Part shown: one piece after another, positions 40,151 through 47,948 of the stretch
Position numbering within the stretch: position 1 is the first letter of the stretch
Layout of the letters: each line of letters starts with the position of its first letter
From: DATARH01 sp963778385
GTDB taxonomy: Bacteria > Pseudomonadota > Alphaproteobacteria > ATCC43930 > CGMCC-115725
Assembly (NCBI GenBank): GCA_963778385.1
Contig: CAVZUA010000053.1
Span: 1 to 64,000, forward strand
Length of the DNA stretch: 64,000 nucleotides
Reading direction: 5' to 3'
Notes under the pieces: generated by a model
Database searches by the model: none
Seen by the model: the letters and a program-made list of their open reading frames with translations, nothing else
What the model was told of the DNA's origin: nothing
Program-made: the position numbers and the translations under genes

Positions 40151-40505
40151 ATGAAAGCAGCCGAGATCATTGACCACCGATGTCCTCTCCGTCGGGCCGG
40201 GTACGCCGATTCGGACCGTCGCCAGGCTTCTGAGCGCGAGAGGAATAAGTGCGGCGCCGGTAGTCGATGGGTTCGGTGCGCCAATCGGAATGATCAGCGA
40301 AGGCGACCTGATGGGCCGGGATGAAGTCGAGCGTCAGGCGCTCGCGACCTGGACGATTGTGGCGCGTTGTCAGCCCGCCCGAGCTGCCGAGTGTCAGCGG
40401 CGCATCGATGAGACGTATGCGCGGATCAAACGGCTCGCCGCTGCTTGGAGATACGCCGACAGGATGGCGGCCGCCGAGGCTGAATACACCGCTGCGACGC
40501 GCTGA
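40151..40505 (+). pseudogene. CBS-domain protein, frameshifted and truncated
   Basis: GGAGGAG precedes ATG 40151, which reads MKAAEI; an extra T then shifts the frame. With that base removed the text continues as a normal CBS domain: TTDVLSVGPGTPIRTVARLL, GISAAPVVDGFGAP, GMISEGDLMGRDEVE. The second CBS domain is missing. Instead there is a helical tail (RRIDETYARIKRLAAAWRYA). Such single-CBS remnants are unlikely to bind nucleotide as the usual pair does. The FixK-like box in front suggests it once belonged to the same regulon. Confidence 0.72.
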
Positions 40506-40529
40506 GAGATCACATGCACGAACATCGCT

Positions 40530-40715
40530 TTGAAGCTACACGTCCCGAGATGCCCGCAGTGCAGAAGCTGCGCGACGCATCCCGCGCTTCGCACAATGCG
40601 CCCACGGCGCGGTCAAGATTTTGGTGTCGCTGTTGTCGACGCTGTTCATTGTCTGGGATGCGACTACCAGTGGTCCCTCGGCGATCGGCAAGTTCTTGCG
40701 CTGGAGGCGGCATGA
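40530..40715 (+). CDS. possible small zinc-ribbon protein
   Basis: About 61 codons with two Cys pairs, CPQC near the start and CLGC near the end (VHCLGCDYQWSLGDRQ), spaced like a zinc ribbon. The only start in this frame is TTG 40530 without a ribosome binding site. An ATG at 40514 is in another frame, so a frameshift at the 5' end is likely. Its TGA overlaps the ATG of the next gene (ATGA), as in an operon. DNA/RNA binding or redox sensing is possible. Confidence 0.4.
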   Translation: MKLHVPRCPQCRSCATHPALRTMRPRRGQDFGVAVVDAVHCLGCDYQWSLGDRQVLALEAA

Positions 40716-40922
40716 TCGGCAGGATTATCCACTTCTCGTGGCTTCGGGTTTGTAAAGCTGTCTGACGGCACCGAAGCGTTTCTGCATGTCAGCGCATTCG
40801 GACCCGCGCGCAATCGGCCGATGGGTTGGGCGCCGCCGATCGGAAGCGGCGTGGAAGTTGAAATTGAGCCGGCGCCCAGCGGCGGAGGCAAGCTACGCGT
40901 CGCCGTAGCAAGGTTGGTGTAG
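40712..40922 (+). pseudogene. cold-shock-domain protein, frameshifted
   Basis: Starts MIGRIIHFS after CTGGAGG, then goes out of frame. In the next frame it continues as GFGFVKLSDGTEAFLHVSAF, the RNP-like core of a cold-shock domain, and ends GGGKLRVAVARLV at 40922. One base restores a protein of about 69 residues. CSD proteins bind single-stranded RNA/DNA. Coupled by ATGA overlap to the zinc-ribbon frame. Confidence 0.6.
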
Positions 40923-41345
40923 ATTCTGATCGGCCGTTGCCGCGTCTGGATTGGGGGTTCGATAGATCGGCTGGCGGTGCTTCCTTTCGTTCAGGCGGAC
41001 GCTATGGAAGTGCCGCCGGCCGGTTTCACTGGCTCCCGCTGCAATGTGGTCCCGTCCGCCATACTGCAGCGGTGACGATCCCCGGACGTCGGTTCACTCA
41101 GAGCCTGACCCAAAAGCCCGCGCTGTGGGTCAGATGGCGCCGAAGCTCGCCGAAAGTCCGCAATCTGAGACCTTCGCCGGAACGCCCGGCAAGGACCGGG
41201 ATGCGCCGAGAGCGGGCGTACAAAGTTCATTACCGTATCCCTCCGCCGCGCGGCAGGCGCATGGTAATAAAAAACATTTCAACGAGGCGCGCGGGGAGGA
41301 GCTATAGTATGTGCCTAACCGGTGCATAAAAAACGGGGAGGCGGA
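40923..41345. other. intergenic, about 420 bp
   Basis: No supported gene or regulatory motif. Short Arg-rich frames on the plus strand look like chance ORFs. Confidence 0.3.
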
Positions 41346-41412
41346 ATGATGCCGAAAAGCATATTAGGCGCCATAGCGTCCCTGACGCTTCTTATCGGCG
41401 GAGCCGGGCCTA
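41346..41412 (+). pseudogene. truncated start of a secreted-protein gene
   Basis: GGGGAGG precedes ATG-ATG, and the frame reads MMPKSILGAIASLTLLIGGA, a convincing signal peptide. Just after GGAGP the sequence runs into the 3' end of the oppositely oriented luciferase-like gene and loses coding character. It looks like the 5' stump of an exported protein gene cut off at a rearrangement junction near 41412. Confidence 0.45.
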
Positions 41413-41422
41413 GGGCGCTCTT

Positions 41423-42505
41423 TCAAATGCTATCGAACACACGCGCCCAGTCGTCGATCATGGTTTCGCAGCCGGGGGTGATTTGCACGACTACTTCGTC
41501 GTAGCCCGCTTCCTTCAGGCGCCGCATCCGGTCTCGCAATTCGGACGCCGCACCGGTAACGGTCATAGCGCGTATCATATCGCCTGTGGCGAAACGGTCT
41601 TCCTCCGGTCGCACAAACATTAGGTGCCCCTTGTGCAACGTCAGATAGCGGGCGTCCGCCGGCGTGTAGGAATTATAGACAGTGAGGTATTCGAGCACGA
41701 TTTGATACAATGCCGGATTGGGCGGCATCGAAGCCTCGGCCTCCCCCATGAGCCTGCCGTGATTTAGCTGCTCCATCGCATTGTGCAGAAACATCATGGC
41801 GGCGGGCCCGCTTTCGGCCTTGACGCGCGGGCTGTCATAACCCTCGCCCTCTTTCAGCACGGAGCCGAAGAAGAAGATCGTTTTCCGCTTGCCGGCCGGA
41901 TCCCTCCCGCAGGCGCGATACTCCGCCTCCATGTTTCTAGCCGTGATGGCCGCGAATTCCTCGGAAAAATTGACATTGATCCAATGGGCGTCGAGCACCG
42001 CCGTCATGCGGCGAGACTTTGAACCGAGAGCCGAAACATAAACCGGAACCGGCTCCTCGATGTTGATAAGCTTTGTCTCCGGGTTGAGAAATCCGACTTT
42101 GCGCGTTTTGCCCTCAATACGCAGTTCTGTCTTCTCGCCTCGCAACAGCGCCATGATCACGCGGATGTATTCGTCCATATCGGAAAGCTTGTGTGGCCCG
42201 AGACCCATACTCATCCTACTGGTGAAACCCGTCCCGAAGCCGGCATCGATCCGCCCCGGGGCCAGCGCGTTCAGCGTGGCGAGTCCATTGGCTGCTACGG
42301 GCGCAATACGGTTGGAGGGGATCAACACACCGGTGCCAAGCCGAATTCGATCGGTTTTCACCGCGGCGGCACCCATCGCAACAAAAATATCGGCACTCAC
42401 GAGCTGAGTGTCATGAAACCACGCGGTGCTGAACCCTGCGTCCTCGGCGCGCTTTACGGTCTTCCAGGAATCCGCAGACGTTGGAAGCGCAATACCAAAA
42501 TTCAT
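41423..42505 (-). CDS. luciferase-like (LLM) flavin- or F420-dependent oxidoreductase
   Basis: A 360-residue TIM-barrel enzyme. The N-terminus MNFGIALPTSADSWKTVKRA, AWFHDTQLVSADIFVAMGAA, RIRLGTGVLIPSNRIAPVAA and RIDAGFGTGFTSR are typical of bacterial luciferase-like monooxygenases and F420-dependent reductases. GGAGGAG precedes the ATG at 42505. The substrate cannot be inferred. The next gene upstream (42839) runs in the same direction about 50 bp away, so they may be co-transcribed. Nothing here points to F420 synthesis. Confidence 0.88.
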   Translation of the reverse strand: MNFGIALPTSADSWKTVKRAEDAGFSTAWFHDTQLVSADIFVAMGAAAVKTDRIRLGTGVLIPSNRIAPVAANGLATLNALAPGRIDAGFGTGFTSRMSMGLGPHKLSDMDEYIRVIMALLRGEKTELRIEGKTRKVGFLNPETKLINIEEPVPVYVSALGSKSRRMTAVLDAHWINVNFSEEFAAITARNMEAEYRACGRDPAGKRKTIFFFGSVLKEGEGYDSPRVKAESGPAAMMFLHNAMEQLNHGRLMGEAEASMPPNPALYQIVLEYLTVYNSYTPADARYLTLHKGHLMFVRPEEDRFATGDMIRAMTVTGAASELRDRMRRLKEAGYDEVVVQITPGCETMIDDWARVFDSI

Positions 42506-42554
42506 TTTGTGCTCCTCCTGTGAAGCTACGTAGCGGCCTTCTCCAGCGCTGCCG

Positions 42555-42839
42555 TTAAGCTGCGCGCGGCGGCGAGTAACGGCTCGCGGTGCGAGGTGTC
42601 GATCGGCTCCGCTCGCCGAGCGATTGGGCTAGCTCCTCAAGGATGCCTGCCAGCAAGTAATGATGAAGGTGGATTGCGACGACGCGTTTGTCGCTGCCGG
42701 CGCGCACCAGGCGGATCAGCACGCCGTCATCCTCCGCCCGTGCCTCGAAGCTGCAATCGCGGCCGAAGCCGCCGCTATAGTATTTGTCGGGAAAATCGAT
42801 CCCAACTTCCGCCTTATCGAGGATCGGATGCAAGGACAT
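42555..42839 (-). CDS. conserved small protein of unknown function
   Basis: A 94-residue protein: MSLHPILDKAEVGIDFPDKY, then YSGGFGRDCSFEARAEDDGV, a Leu/His-rich helix (VVAIHLHHYLLAGILEELAQ) and a basic tail. I chose ATG 42839 with GGAGAAG about 9 bp upstream. ATG 42896 would add 19 residues. There is no signal peptide. It lies between the Pat-type acetyltransferase and the LLM enzyme, all on the minus strand, so one transcript is possible. Confidence 0.55.
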   Translation of the reverse strand: MSLHPILDKAEVGIDFPDKYYSGGFGRDCSFEARAEDDGVLIRLVRAGSDKRVVAIHLHHYLLAGILEELAQSLGERSRSTPRTASRYSPPRAA

Positions 42840-42994
42840 GGGAGGCTTCTCCGTTAGGGTGGCCGCAGCCGGCCTTTCCGGCGGCCTTGTTGGCATCGTG
42901 TCGTCAGAATAGGCGCGTTTCGCCGAAGCGCTTTGATCTGCCTCAATCGCGCAGCAATCGCCGAGGGTTTTGATTTCCCGCCTGACCAGCGGCG

Positions 42995-45685
42995 CTAGCT
43001 GTTTTCGTCCAATCGCTTGCGCACGATGGTTAGGGCTGAATCGTCTGGATTTGGCGCGATCTTGAAACCGAGCGCGCGGCACATGTCGAGCATCGGCTGG
43101 TTCTCGTACAGAACGTCGCCAAACAGTTCGCCAATGCCCGCCTGGCGAGCCGCTTCGATCAATCTTGTCATCAGTGCGTAGCCGACTCCGCGCGCTTTCC
43201 AGTCGGTGCGCACCGCGATCGCATACTCGGCGCGCAACCGATCGGGGTCGGCGAAATAGCGCGCCACGCCGAGCGTGGTTCTATCGTGCTGGGCGAGCAA
43301 TGCCATCTCGCGATCGTAATCGATCTGCGACATACGAGCGGCGAAGCTGTGGCTTAACTCGCGCATCGGGGCGAAAAACCGCAAGCGGATATCCTCAGAA
43401 CTCATATGAGCGAAGAGATCCTGCAGCAGCGGCTCGTCCTCGGGCCGCACGGGCCGAAGCGTGATTGACGTGCCGTCGCGCGTGACGCCGACGCTTTCGA
43501 GGTGCTTTGGGTAAGGCGCGATCGCCAGCCGTGCGGCGCCCATTGTCTCCGCTCCGGCGATGCGGATGCGTGCGTCGACGGCGACGACGCTATCGGCGTC
43601 GGCGAGCAGCGGGTTGATGTCGAGCTCCTGGATCTCCGGGTGATCTGCGGCCATCTGACCGAGGCGGATCAGGACTTCGGCGATTGCGTCGATCGCGGCG
43701 GCGGGCTTGCCGCGATAGGCCTGAAGCAGCCGCCAAACCCGCGTGTGTTCCATTTGCCAGCGTGCCAACGGCAGATTGAGCGGCGGTAAGGCAATGGCGC
43801 TGTCATTGACGATTTCGACGGCGGTGCCGCCCTGACCGAACACGACAACCGGCCCGAACACCGCATCCTCGCTGAGCCCGGCGAGCAGCTCGACCGCGCC
43901 GGGGCGCTCGATCATCTGCTGGACGAGAACACCGTCGATCCGCGCCTCCGGGCACCCGATCCGCACCCGTCGCAGCATCGCCTCCGTCGCCTCGCGAACG
44001 GCTGCTTTGTCGCGGAGACCGAGCGCGACGCCGCCGGCATCCGATTTGTGGGTGATCTGGGGAGAGCGGATTTTGAGCGCGACCGGAAACCCGATTTCAC
44101 CTGCGATAGCGGCAGCTTCATCCGCGGTGGCGGCGTTTCGGGATAGCGGCTGGGGGATGCCATAGGCGCTGAGCACGATCGCTACGTCCTCGGCGTCCAG
44201 CCATGATTTTCCGGTTTTTATGGCCTCGGCCATCAGTGTGCGAACGGCCTTGGTATCGGGCTCGAACGGATCGGGCCGCGCCGGTGGCGTTTCCAGCAAG
44301 AGGGTCTGGTTTTGCTGATAGCGGACCCGGTGCAAAAAAGCTGAGACCGCCGCCTCCGGCGTGTCATAGCTCGGAATGCCCGCGCTCTCGAAGCGTCGGC
44401 GCGCCGGGGCCGCCATATGCTCGCCGAGCCAGGCGGTAAAAATATTGCGGCCGCGGAGCGTCGCCGGCGGTAATGCGGCGAGCGTATCGATCACCGCCTG
44501 CGCGGCCGTGTCGGGATCGGCCAGCGCCGTAGGGCAATTCAGCACCAGAAGCCCGTCAACACCATGGTCGGCGACGAGCGCCTGGATCGCCGCGGCGTAG
44601 CGTGTGCCGGGCGCGTCGCCGATGATGTCGACCGGGTTGCCGTGGCTCCAGGTCGGCGGCAGCACCTGGTCGAGGCGGGCGATCGTGTCCGGTGCCAACT
44701 CGGCAAGTCGCCCGCCCGCCGCGGCAAGCGCATCAGTCGCCAGCACGCCGGCGCCGCCGCCATTGCTGACAATCGCCAGCCGATCGCCGGTCTGCTCGCG
44801 GGTCAGCGCCAGCGTTTCGGCCGCATCGAACAGCTCGGCCATCGTCCCAACGCGCAACATGCCGGCGCGGGCGAAGGCCGCGTCATAAACCGCATCGCTG
44901 CCGGCGAGTGCCCCGGTATGCGAATGTGCGGCCTTGGCGCCGGCGGCGGAATGTCCCGCCTTCAACACCAGAACCGGCTTCGCGCGGGCGGCTGCGCGTG
45001 CTGCCGACATGAACTTGCGGCCGTGGGTTATGCCCTCGACGTAGAGCAAGATTGCCTGCGTGTGCGCGTCGGCGGCGAGAAAGTCGAGCATGTCGCCGAA
45101 ATCCACATCCGCCATGTCGCCCAACGAGACCACGTGAGAAAAACCGATCTTGCGCGGGGCTGCCCAGTCGAGCATCGCCGTGATCATCGCGCCGGACTGA
45201 CTGACAAAGGCGACCTCGCCCGGCGGCGGTGCGAGATGCGAGAAGCTGGCGTCGAGGCCAATCCCCGGCACCATGACGCCGACGCAATTCGGCCCCACCA
45301 GCCGAAGAAGATAGGGGCGCGCCGCGTCTAGCGTGGCTTGCTGCAAGGCCTTTCCGTTTTCGCCGAGCTCGCCGAAACCGGCAGTGATAACGATGGCAGC
45401 CTTGGTGCCGCGCTCGCCGAGTTCGGCGATGAGCCTCGGCACGGTGTCGGGAGGCGTGGCGATCACCGCCAGGTCAGGCGATTGCGGCAGGCTGGCGACG
45501 TCGGGGTAGACCCGCATTCCGTCGAGCTCGCGGTGGTGCGGGCTCACCAGCATCAGCGCGCCATGGAATCCTGCGCGTTGCAGGTTGCGCATGACCACCG
45601 AACCGACCGAGCCGGCACGATCCGTGGCGCCGATCAGCGCGACCGAAGCGGGCGCGAACAGTTGGTCGAGGTTGCGGACGGACAT
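42995..45685 (-). CDS. Pat-type protein acetyltransferase (acyl-CoA-synthetase-like plus GNAT)
   Basis: 896 residues. An ADP-forming acyl-CoA-synthetase-like part comes first (CoA-binding Rossmann ASVALIGATDRAGSVGSVVM, the segment LRLVGPNCVGVM, ATP-grasp domain AIAGEIGFPVALKIRSPQIT). A GNAT domain follows (about 745-896; TLRPVRPEDEPLL, IAVRTDWKARGVGYALM). This is the architecture of Pat/YfiQ enzymes that acetylate lysines of acetyl-CoA synthetase and other proteins. I start at 45685 (MSVRNLDQLFAPASVAL). An exact FixK box is centred 60 bp upstream, whereas the longer start at 45721 would lie too close to it. Confidence 0.9.
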   Translation of the reverse strand: MSVRNLDQLFAPASVALIGATDRAGSVGSVVMRNLQRAGFHGALMLVSPHHRELDGMRVYPDVASLPQSPDLAVIATPPDTVPRLIAELGERGTKAAIVITAGFGELGENGKALQQATLDAARPYLLRLVGPNCVGVMVPGIGLDASFSHLAPPPGEVAFVSQSGAMITAMLDWAAPRKIGFSHVVSLGDMADVDFGDMLDFLAADAHTQAILLYVEGITHGRKFMSAARAAARAKPVLVLKAGHSAAGAKAAHSHTGALAGSDAVYDAAFARAGMLRVGTMAELFDAAETLALTREQTGDRLAIVSNGGGAGVLATDALAAAGGRLAELAPDTIARLDQVLPPTWSHGNPVDIIGDAPGTRYAAAIQALVADHGVDGLLVLNCPTALADPDTAAQAVIDTLAALPPATLRGRNIFTAWLGEHMAAPARRRFESAGIPSYDTPEAAVSAFLHRVRYQQNQTLLLETPPARPDPFEPDTKAVRTLMAEAIKTGKSWLDAEDVAIVLSAYGIPQPLSRNAATADEAAAIAGEIGFPVALKIRSPQITHKSDAGGVALGLRDKAAVREATEAMLRRVRIGCPEARIDGVLVQQMIERPGAVELLAGLSEDAVFGPVVVFGQGGTAVEIVNDSAIALPPLNLPLARWQMEHTRVWRLLQAYRGKPAAAIDAIAEVLIRLGQMAADHPEIQELDINPLLADADSVVAVDARIRIAGAETMGAARLAIAPYPKHLESVGVTRDGTSITLRPVRPEDEPLLQDLFAHMSSEDIRLRFFAPMRELSHSFAARMSQIDYDREMALLAQHDRTTLGVARYFADPDRLRAEYAIAVRTDWKARGVGYALMTRLIEAARQAGIGELFGDVLYENQPMLDMCRALGFKIAPNPDDSALTIVRKRLDENS

Positions 45686-45737
45686 CGGGGGAATCCCTTT
45701 GGGTCTCGCACTCTGCATCAACGCGGGAAGTCGTCAA

Positions 45738-45751
45738 TTGATACGGATCAA
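45738..45751. promoter_or_regulatory. FixK/FNR-type palindrome (exact)
   Basis: TTGATACGGATCAA, perfect, centred 60 bp before the acetyltransferase ATG at 45685. A -41.5 site would put the transcript start near 45703. Confidence 0.65.
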
Positions 45752-45880
45752 CGGTACACGGCTGCCGACTACGTAATGTCCCTTACGCAGTTTTCCTTAG
45801 GGACAAACCGGATTTCGGCATCGCGGTGTGATCGCGATGATGACGCTGTTGCTGATTGATCGCGTCACGAGGAGCGCATC

Positions 45881-46090
45881 ATGTCGACAAAAAATTGTGA
45901 GGCCGAGATCGCCGCTTTTATCCGCACCAGGGGGATTACCCGCTGCCCGACGGCCTGCGCCGCGCCGACCCATGCTTCCGGCAGCGCCGCCGACCGCGAT
46001 GCGCTTCGGCAACGTTCCGAGCGGCTTGAGGCGCTTCGTCAAGAGCGGTCGCGGCATCTATGGGCGCGGGCTATCGGCGCTGCCGCCTGA
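45881..46090 (+). CDS. small conserved protein with ITRCPTAC motif
   Basis: 69 residues: MSTKNCEAEIAAFIRTRGIT, then RCPTACAAPT, and a helical Arg/Glu-rich C-terminus (ALRQRSERLEALRQERSRH). AGGAG lies just before the ATG. Short proteins with an [IV]TRCPTAC-type motif recur in Rhizobiales as hypothetical proteins. It ends 24 bp before the CBS-BON gene, so the two likely share a transcript. The two Cys (RCPTAC) could bind metal or act in redox. Confidence 0.62.
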   Translation: MSTKNCEAEIAAFIRTRGITRCPTACAAPTHASGSAADRDALRQRSERLEALRQERSRHLWARAIGAAA

Positions 46091-46114
46091 ACCTGGTGAT
46101 CGTAGGAGGATGCC

Positions 46115-46840
46115 ATGAACGCAGCTGACGTCATGACCCGCGAGCCGATGAGCGTCAGCCCGCAGACGCCGATTGTCGAGGCGGCGCGGCTGATGCTGCA
46201 ACATCGGATCAGCGGTTTGCCGGTAACCGACGGCAAGGGCGCGGTCGTCGGGCTCATCACGGAGGGCGATCTGCTGCGCCGGGCGGAAACCGGCACCGAA
46301 CGTCACCGCTCACCTTGGCTGACTTTCCTGGTCGCACCGGGGCGATTGGCGCACGACTATGCCAGCGCCAACGCCCGCAAGGTCGCCGAGGCGATGACAA
46401 CCGATGTCGCGGTTGTCGCTCCATCGGATGACCTCGCCGTCGTCGTGGGTCTGATGGAGAAGCGCCGCATCAAACGAATACCGGTCGTCGAGAACGGCAA
46501 GCTCGTCGGCATCGTCAGCCGAGCCGATCTGGTCGGGGCGCTGGTTCAAAGCCTGACGCGAGAAGCGAAGTCACGGGCGCATGAGCCGGTAGCCGACGAG
46601 GCGATCCACGACCGTATTGTCGAGATCATCGACAAAGAGCCGTGGGGACCCCGGTTCAGTGTCGACGTGAGGGTGAAAGCGGGGGTTGTCGATCTTCATG
46701 GCACCATCACCGATGACCGTGAGCGCTTGGCCCTTATCGTGGCGGCGGAAGGTGTGGCTGGGGTCAAGGCAGTGAACGACCACCTCGTCTGGGTCGAGCC
46801 GACCTCGGGGCTCGTTGTCGGCCCCGACGAGGCTCACTGA
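46115..46840 (+). CDS. CBS-CBS-BON protein
   Basis: A 241-residue protein with CBS1 (MNAADVMTREPMSVSPQTPI, LITEGDLLRRAETGTER), linker LTFLVAPGRLAHDYASANA, CBS2 (AEAMTTDVAVVAPSDDLAVV, IKRIPVVENGKLVGIVSRAD) and a full BON domain (VRVKAGVVDLHGTITDDRER). GGAGG precedes the ATG closely. It follows the small ITRCPTAC protein and precedes a USP gene, both on the same strand, suggesting one stress operon at 45.9-47.8 kb. It probably reports adenylate levels. Confidence 0.9.
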   Translation: MNAADVMTREPMSVSPQTPIVEAARLMLQHRISGLPVTDGKGAVVGLITEGDLLRRAETGTERHRSPWLTFLVAPGRLAHDYASANARKVAEAMTTDVAVVAPSDDLAVVVGLMEKRRIKRIPVVENGKLVGIVSRADLVGALVQSLTREAKSRAHEPVADEAIHDRIVEIIDKEPWGPRFSVDVRVKAGVVDLHGTITDDRERLALIVAAEGVAGVKAVNDHLVWVEPTSGLVVGPDEAH

Positions 46841-46927
46841 CCGCTAGGCGAAAGGAGGCCGGCGCCAGCCTCATCGACAGCGAGAACTGAAAACGCATTG
46901 AACCCTATCGACGGAAAGGGAATAGCG

Positions 46928-47779
46928 ATGACTACTTCAATTCTGATGCCGCTCGCCGAAGAGCTGCCGACCTCCCAGGTTTTCGATGCCGCTCTCAAAC
47001 TTGCCCGGGATCTGAACGCGCGGGTGCAGGCGGCGTACATCCGCCCGGATGCCAACGCCGCCGCAGCCATGATTCCGGAAGTGATCATGGCAAGCGGCGT
47101 GACGCGCGACGTAATCGAGCGGGAAACTCGCCGGGCCGCCGCGGCCGCGGAGATGCGGTTCGACGAATGGCGCGACCGCAACGGCGGTCGCGCAAAGGCT
47201 GAGGGCGGGGCAGGCTGGAGCGTGACATGGTCCGAGCATGTCGGCGAGTTCGAGCCAATCGTCACCCGTTATGGCCGGTTGAGCGATTTCATCGTTCTGC
47301 CTCGCCCGACCGCGGACGAAATCGTGGCGCAACGCTGCGCTGACGCAGCGATCTTCGGCACAGGTCGACCGACATTGCTTGTCGGCAAGACGCTGCCCGC
47401 TAACCTGACGGATCACATTCTCATTGCGTGGAACGGGAGTCTCGAAGCAAGCCGCGCCGTCTTCGGTGCGGCGCCGCTGCTTCGCCTCGCCAAGCGAATC
47501 ACGATTTTCACGGCGCTCGACTACGGGGCCGAGGCCGTCGATCTCAACGATCTGGCGGTGGCGCTGCGCGAGCGTGGCGCTAACCTCAGTCCGGAAGTCA
47601 CGTTCCCGCCGAGGGAGCGCCCGACCGGCGCCGCGCTTGTCGACGCGGCTGAAAGCCAGAACGCAACGCTGATCGTCATGGGTGCCTACACACATAGCCG
47701 GATGCGCGAGGCTTTTCTCGGCGGGGTCACGAAGCATCTGCTGGCGCACGCGCCCGTCCCGCTTCTGATGAGCCACTGA
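46928..47779 (+). CDS. universal stress protein, tandem USP domains
   Basis: A 283-residue cytosolic protein with two USP folds. The first is degenerate (MTTSILMPLAEELPTSQVFD). The second is better kept: NLTDHILIAWNGSLEASRAV and the end IVMGAYTHSRMREAFLGGVT. The G-2x-G-9x-G(S/T) nucleotide motif reads GAYTHSRMREAFLGGVTK. The start at 46928 has GGAAAGGGA upstream; an earlier in-frame ATG at 46898 is less likely. It follows the CBS-BON gene by 87 bp. Confidence 0.88.
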   Translation: MTTSILMPLAEELPTSQVFDAALKLARDLNARVQAAYIRPDANAAAAMIPEVIMASGVTRDVIERETRRAAAAAEMRFDEWRDRNGGRAKAEGGAGWSVTWSEHVGEFEPIVTRYGRLSDFIVLPRPTADEIVAQRCADAAIFGTGRPTLLVGKTLPANLTDHILIAWNGSLEASRAVFGAAPLLRLAKRITIFTALDYGAEAVDLNDLAVALRERGANLSPEVTFPPRERPTGAALVDAAESQNATLIVMGAYTHSRMREAFLGGVTKHLLAHAPVPLLMSH

Positions 47780-47796
47780 GAAGGGTGTTTCGCATG

Positions 47797-47858
47797 CCGC
47801 ACTGATCGCGCTCGCCGAGGATATTCCTGGCGTAGCGCGGGTGGCCGACGAGGATTGA
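47797..47858 (+). pseudogene. fossil of a BON-domain C-terminus
   Basis: About 20 codons, HAALIALAEDIPGVARVAD-type, ending at TGA 47858. They match the last turn of the BON domains in this window (compare LRVAAENIPGV). Nothing upstream of it is readable as the rest. It looks like the last scrap of another CBS-BON copy left after a deletion. Confidence 0.35.
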
Positions 47859-47948
47859 GGGGGCGCGGCTGCACCGCGGGCGCCTCAAGGATTCGCATCT
47901 GATCTGAAGGCGTGCAAGAGTCGCTCAGGAGACGCGACAGTCCGGCCA

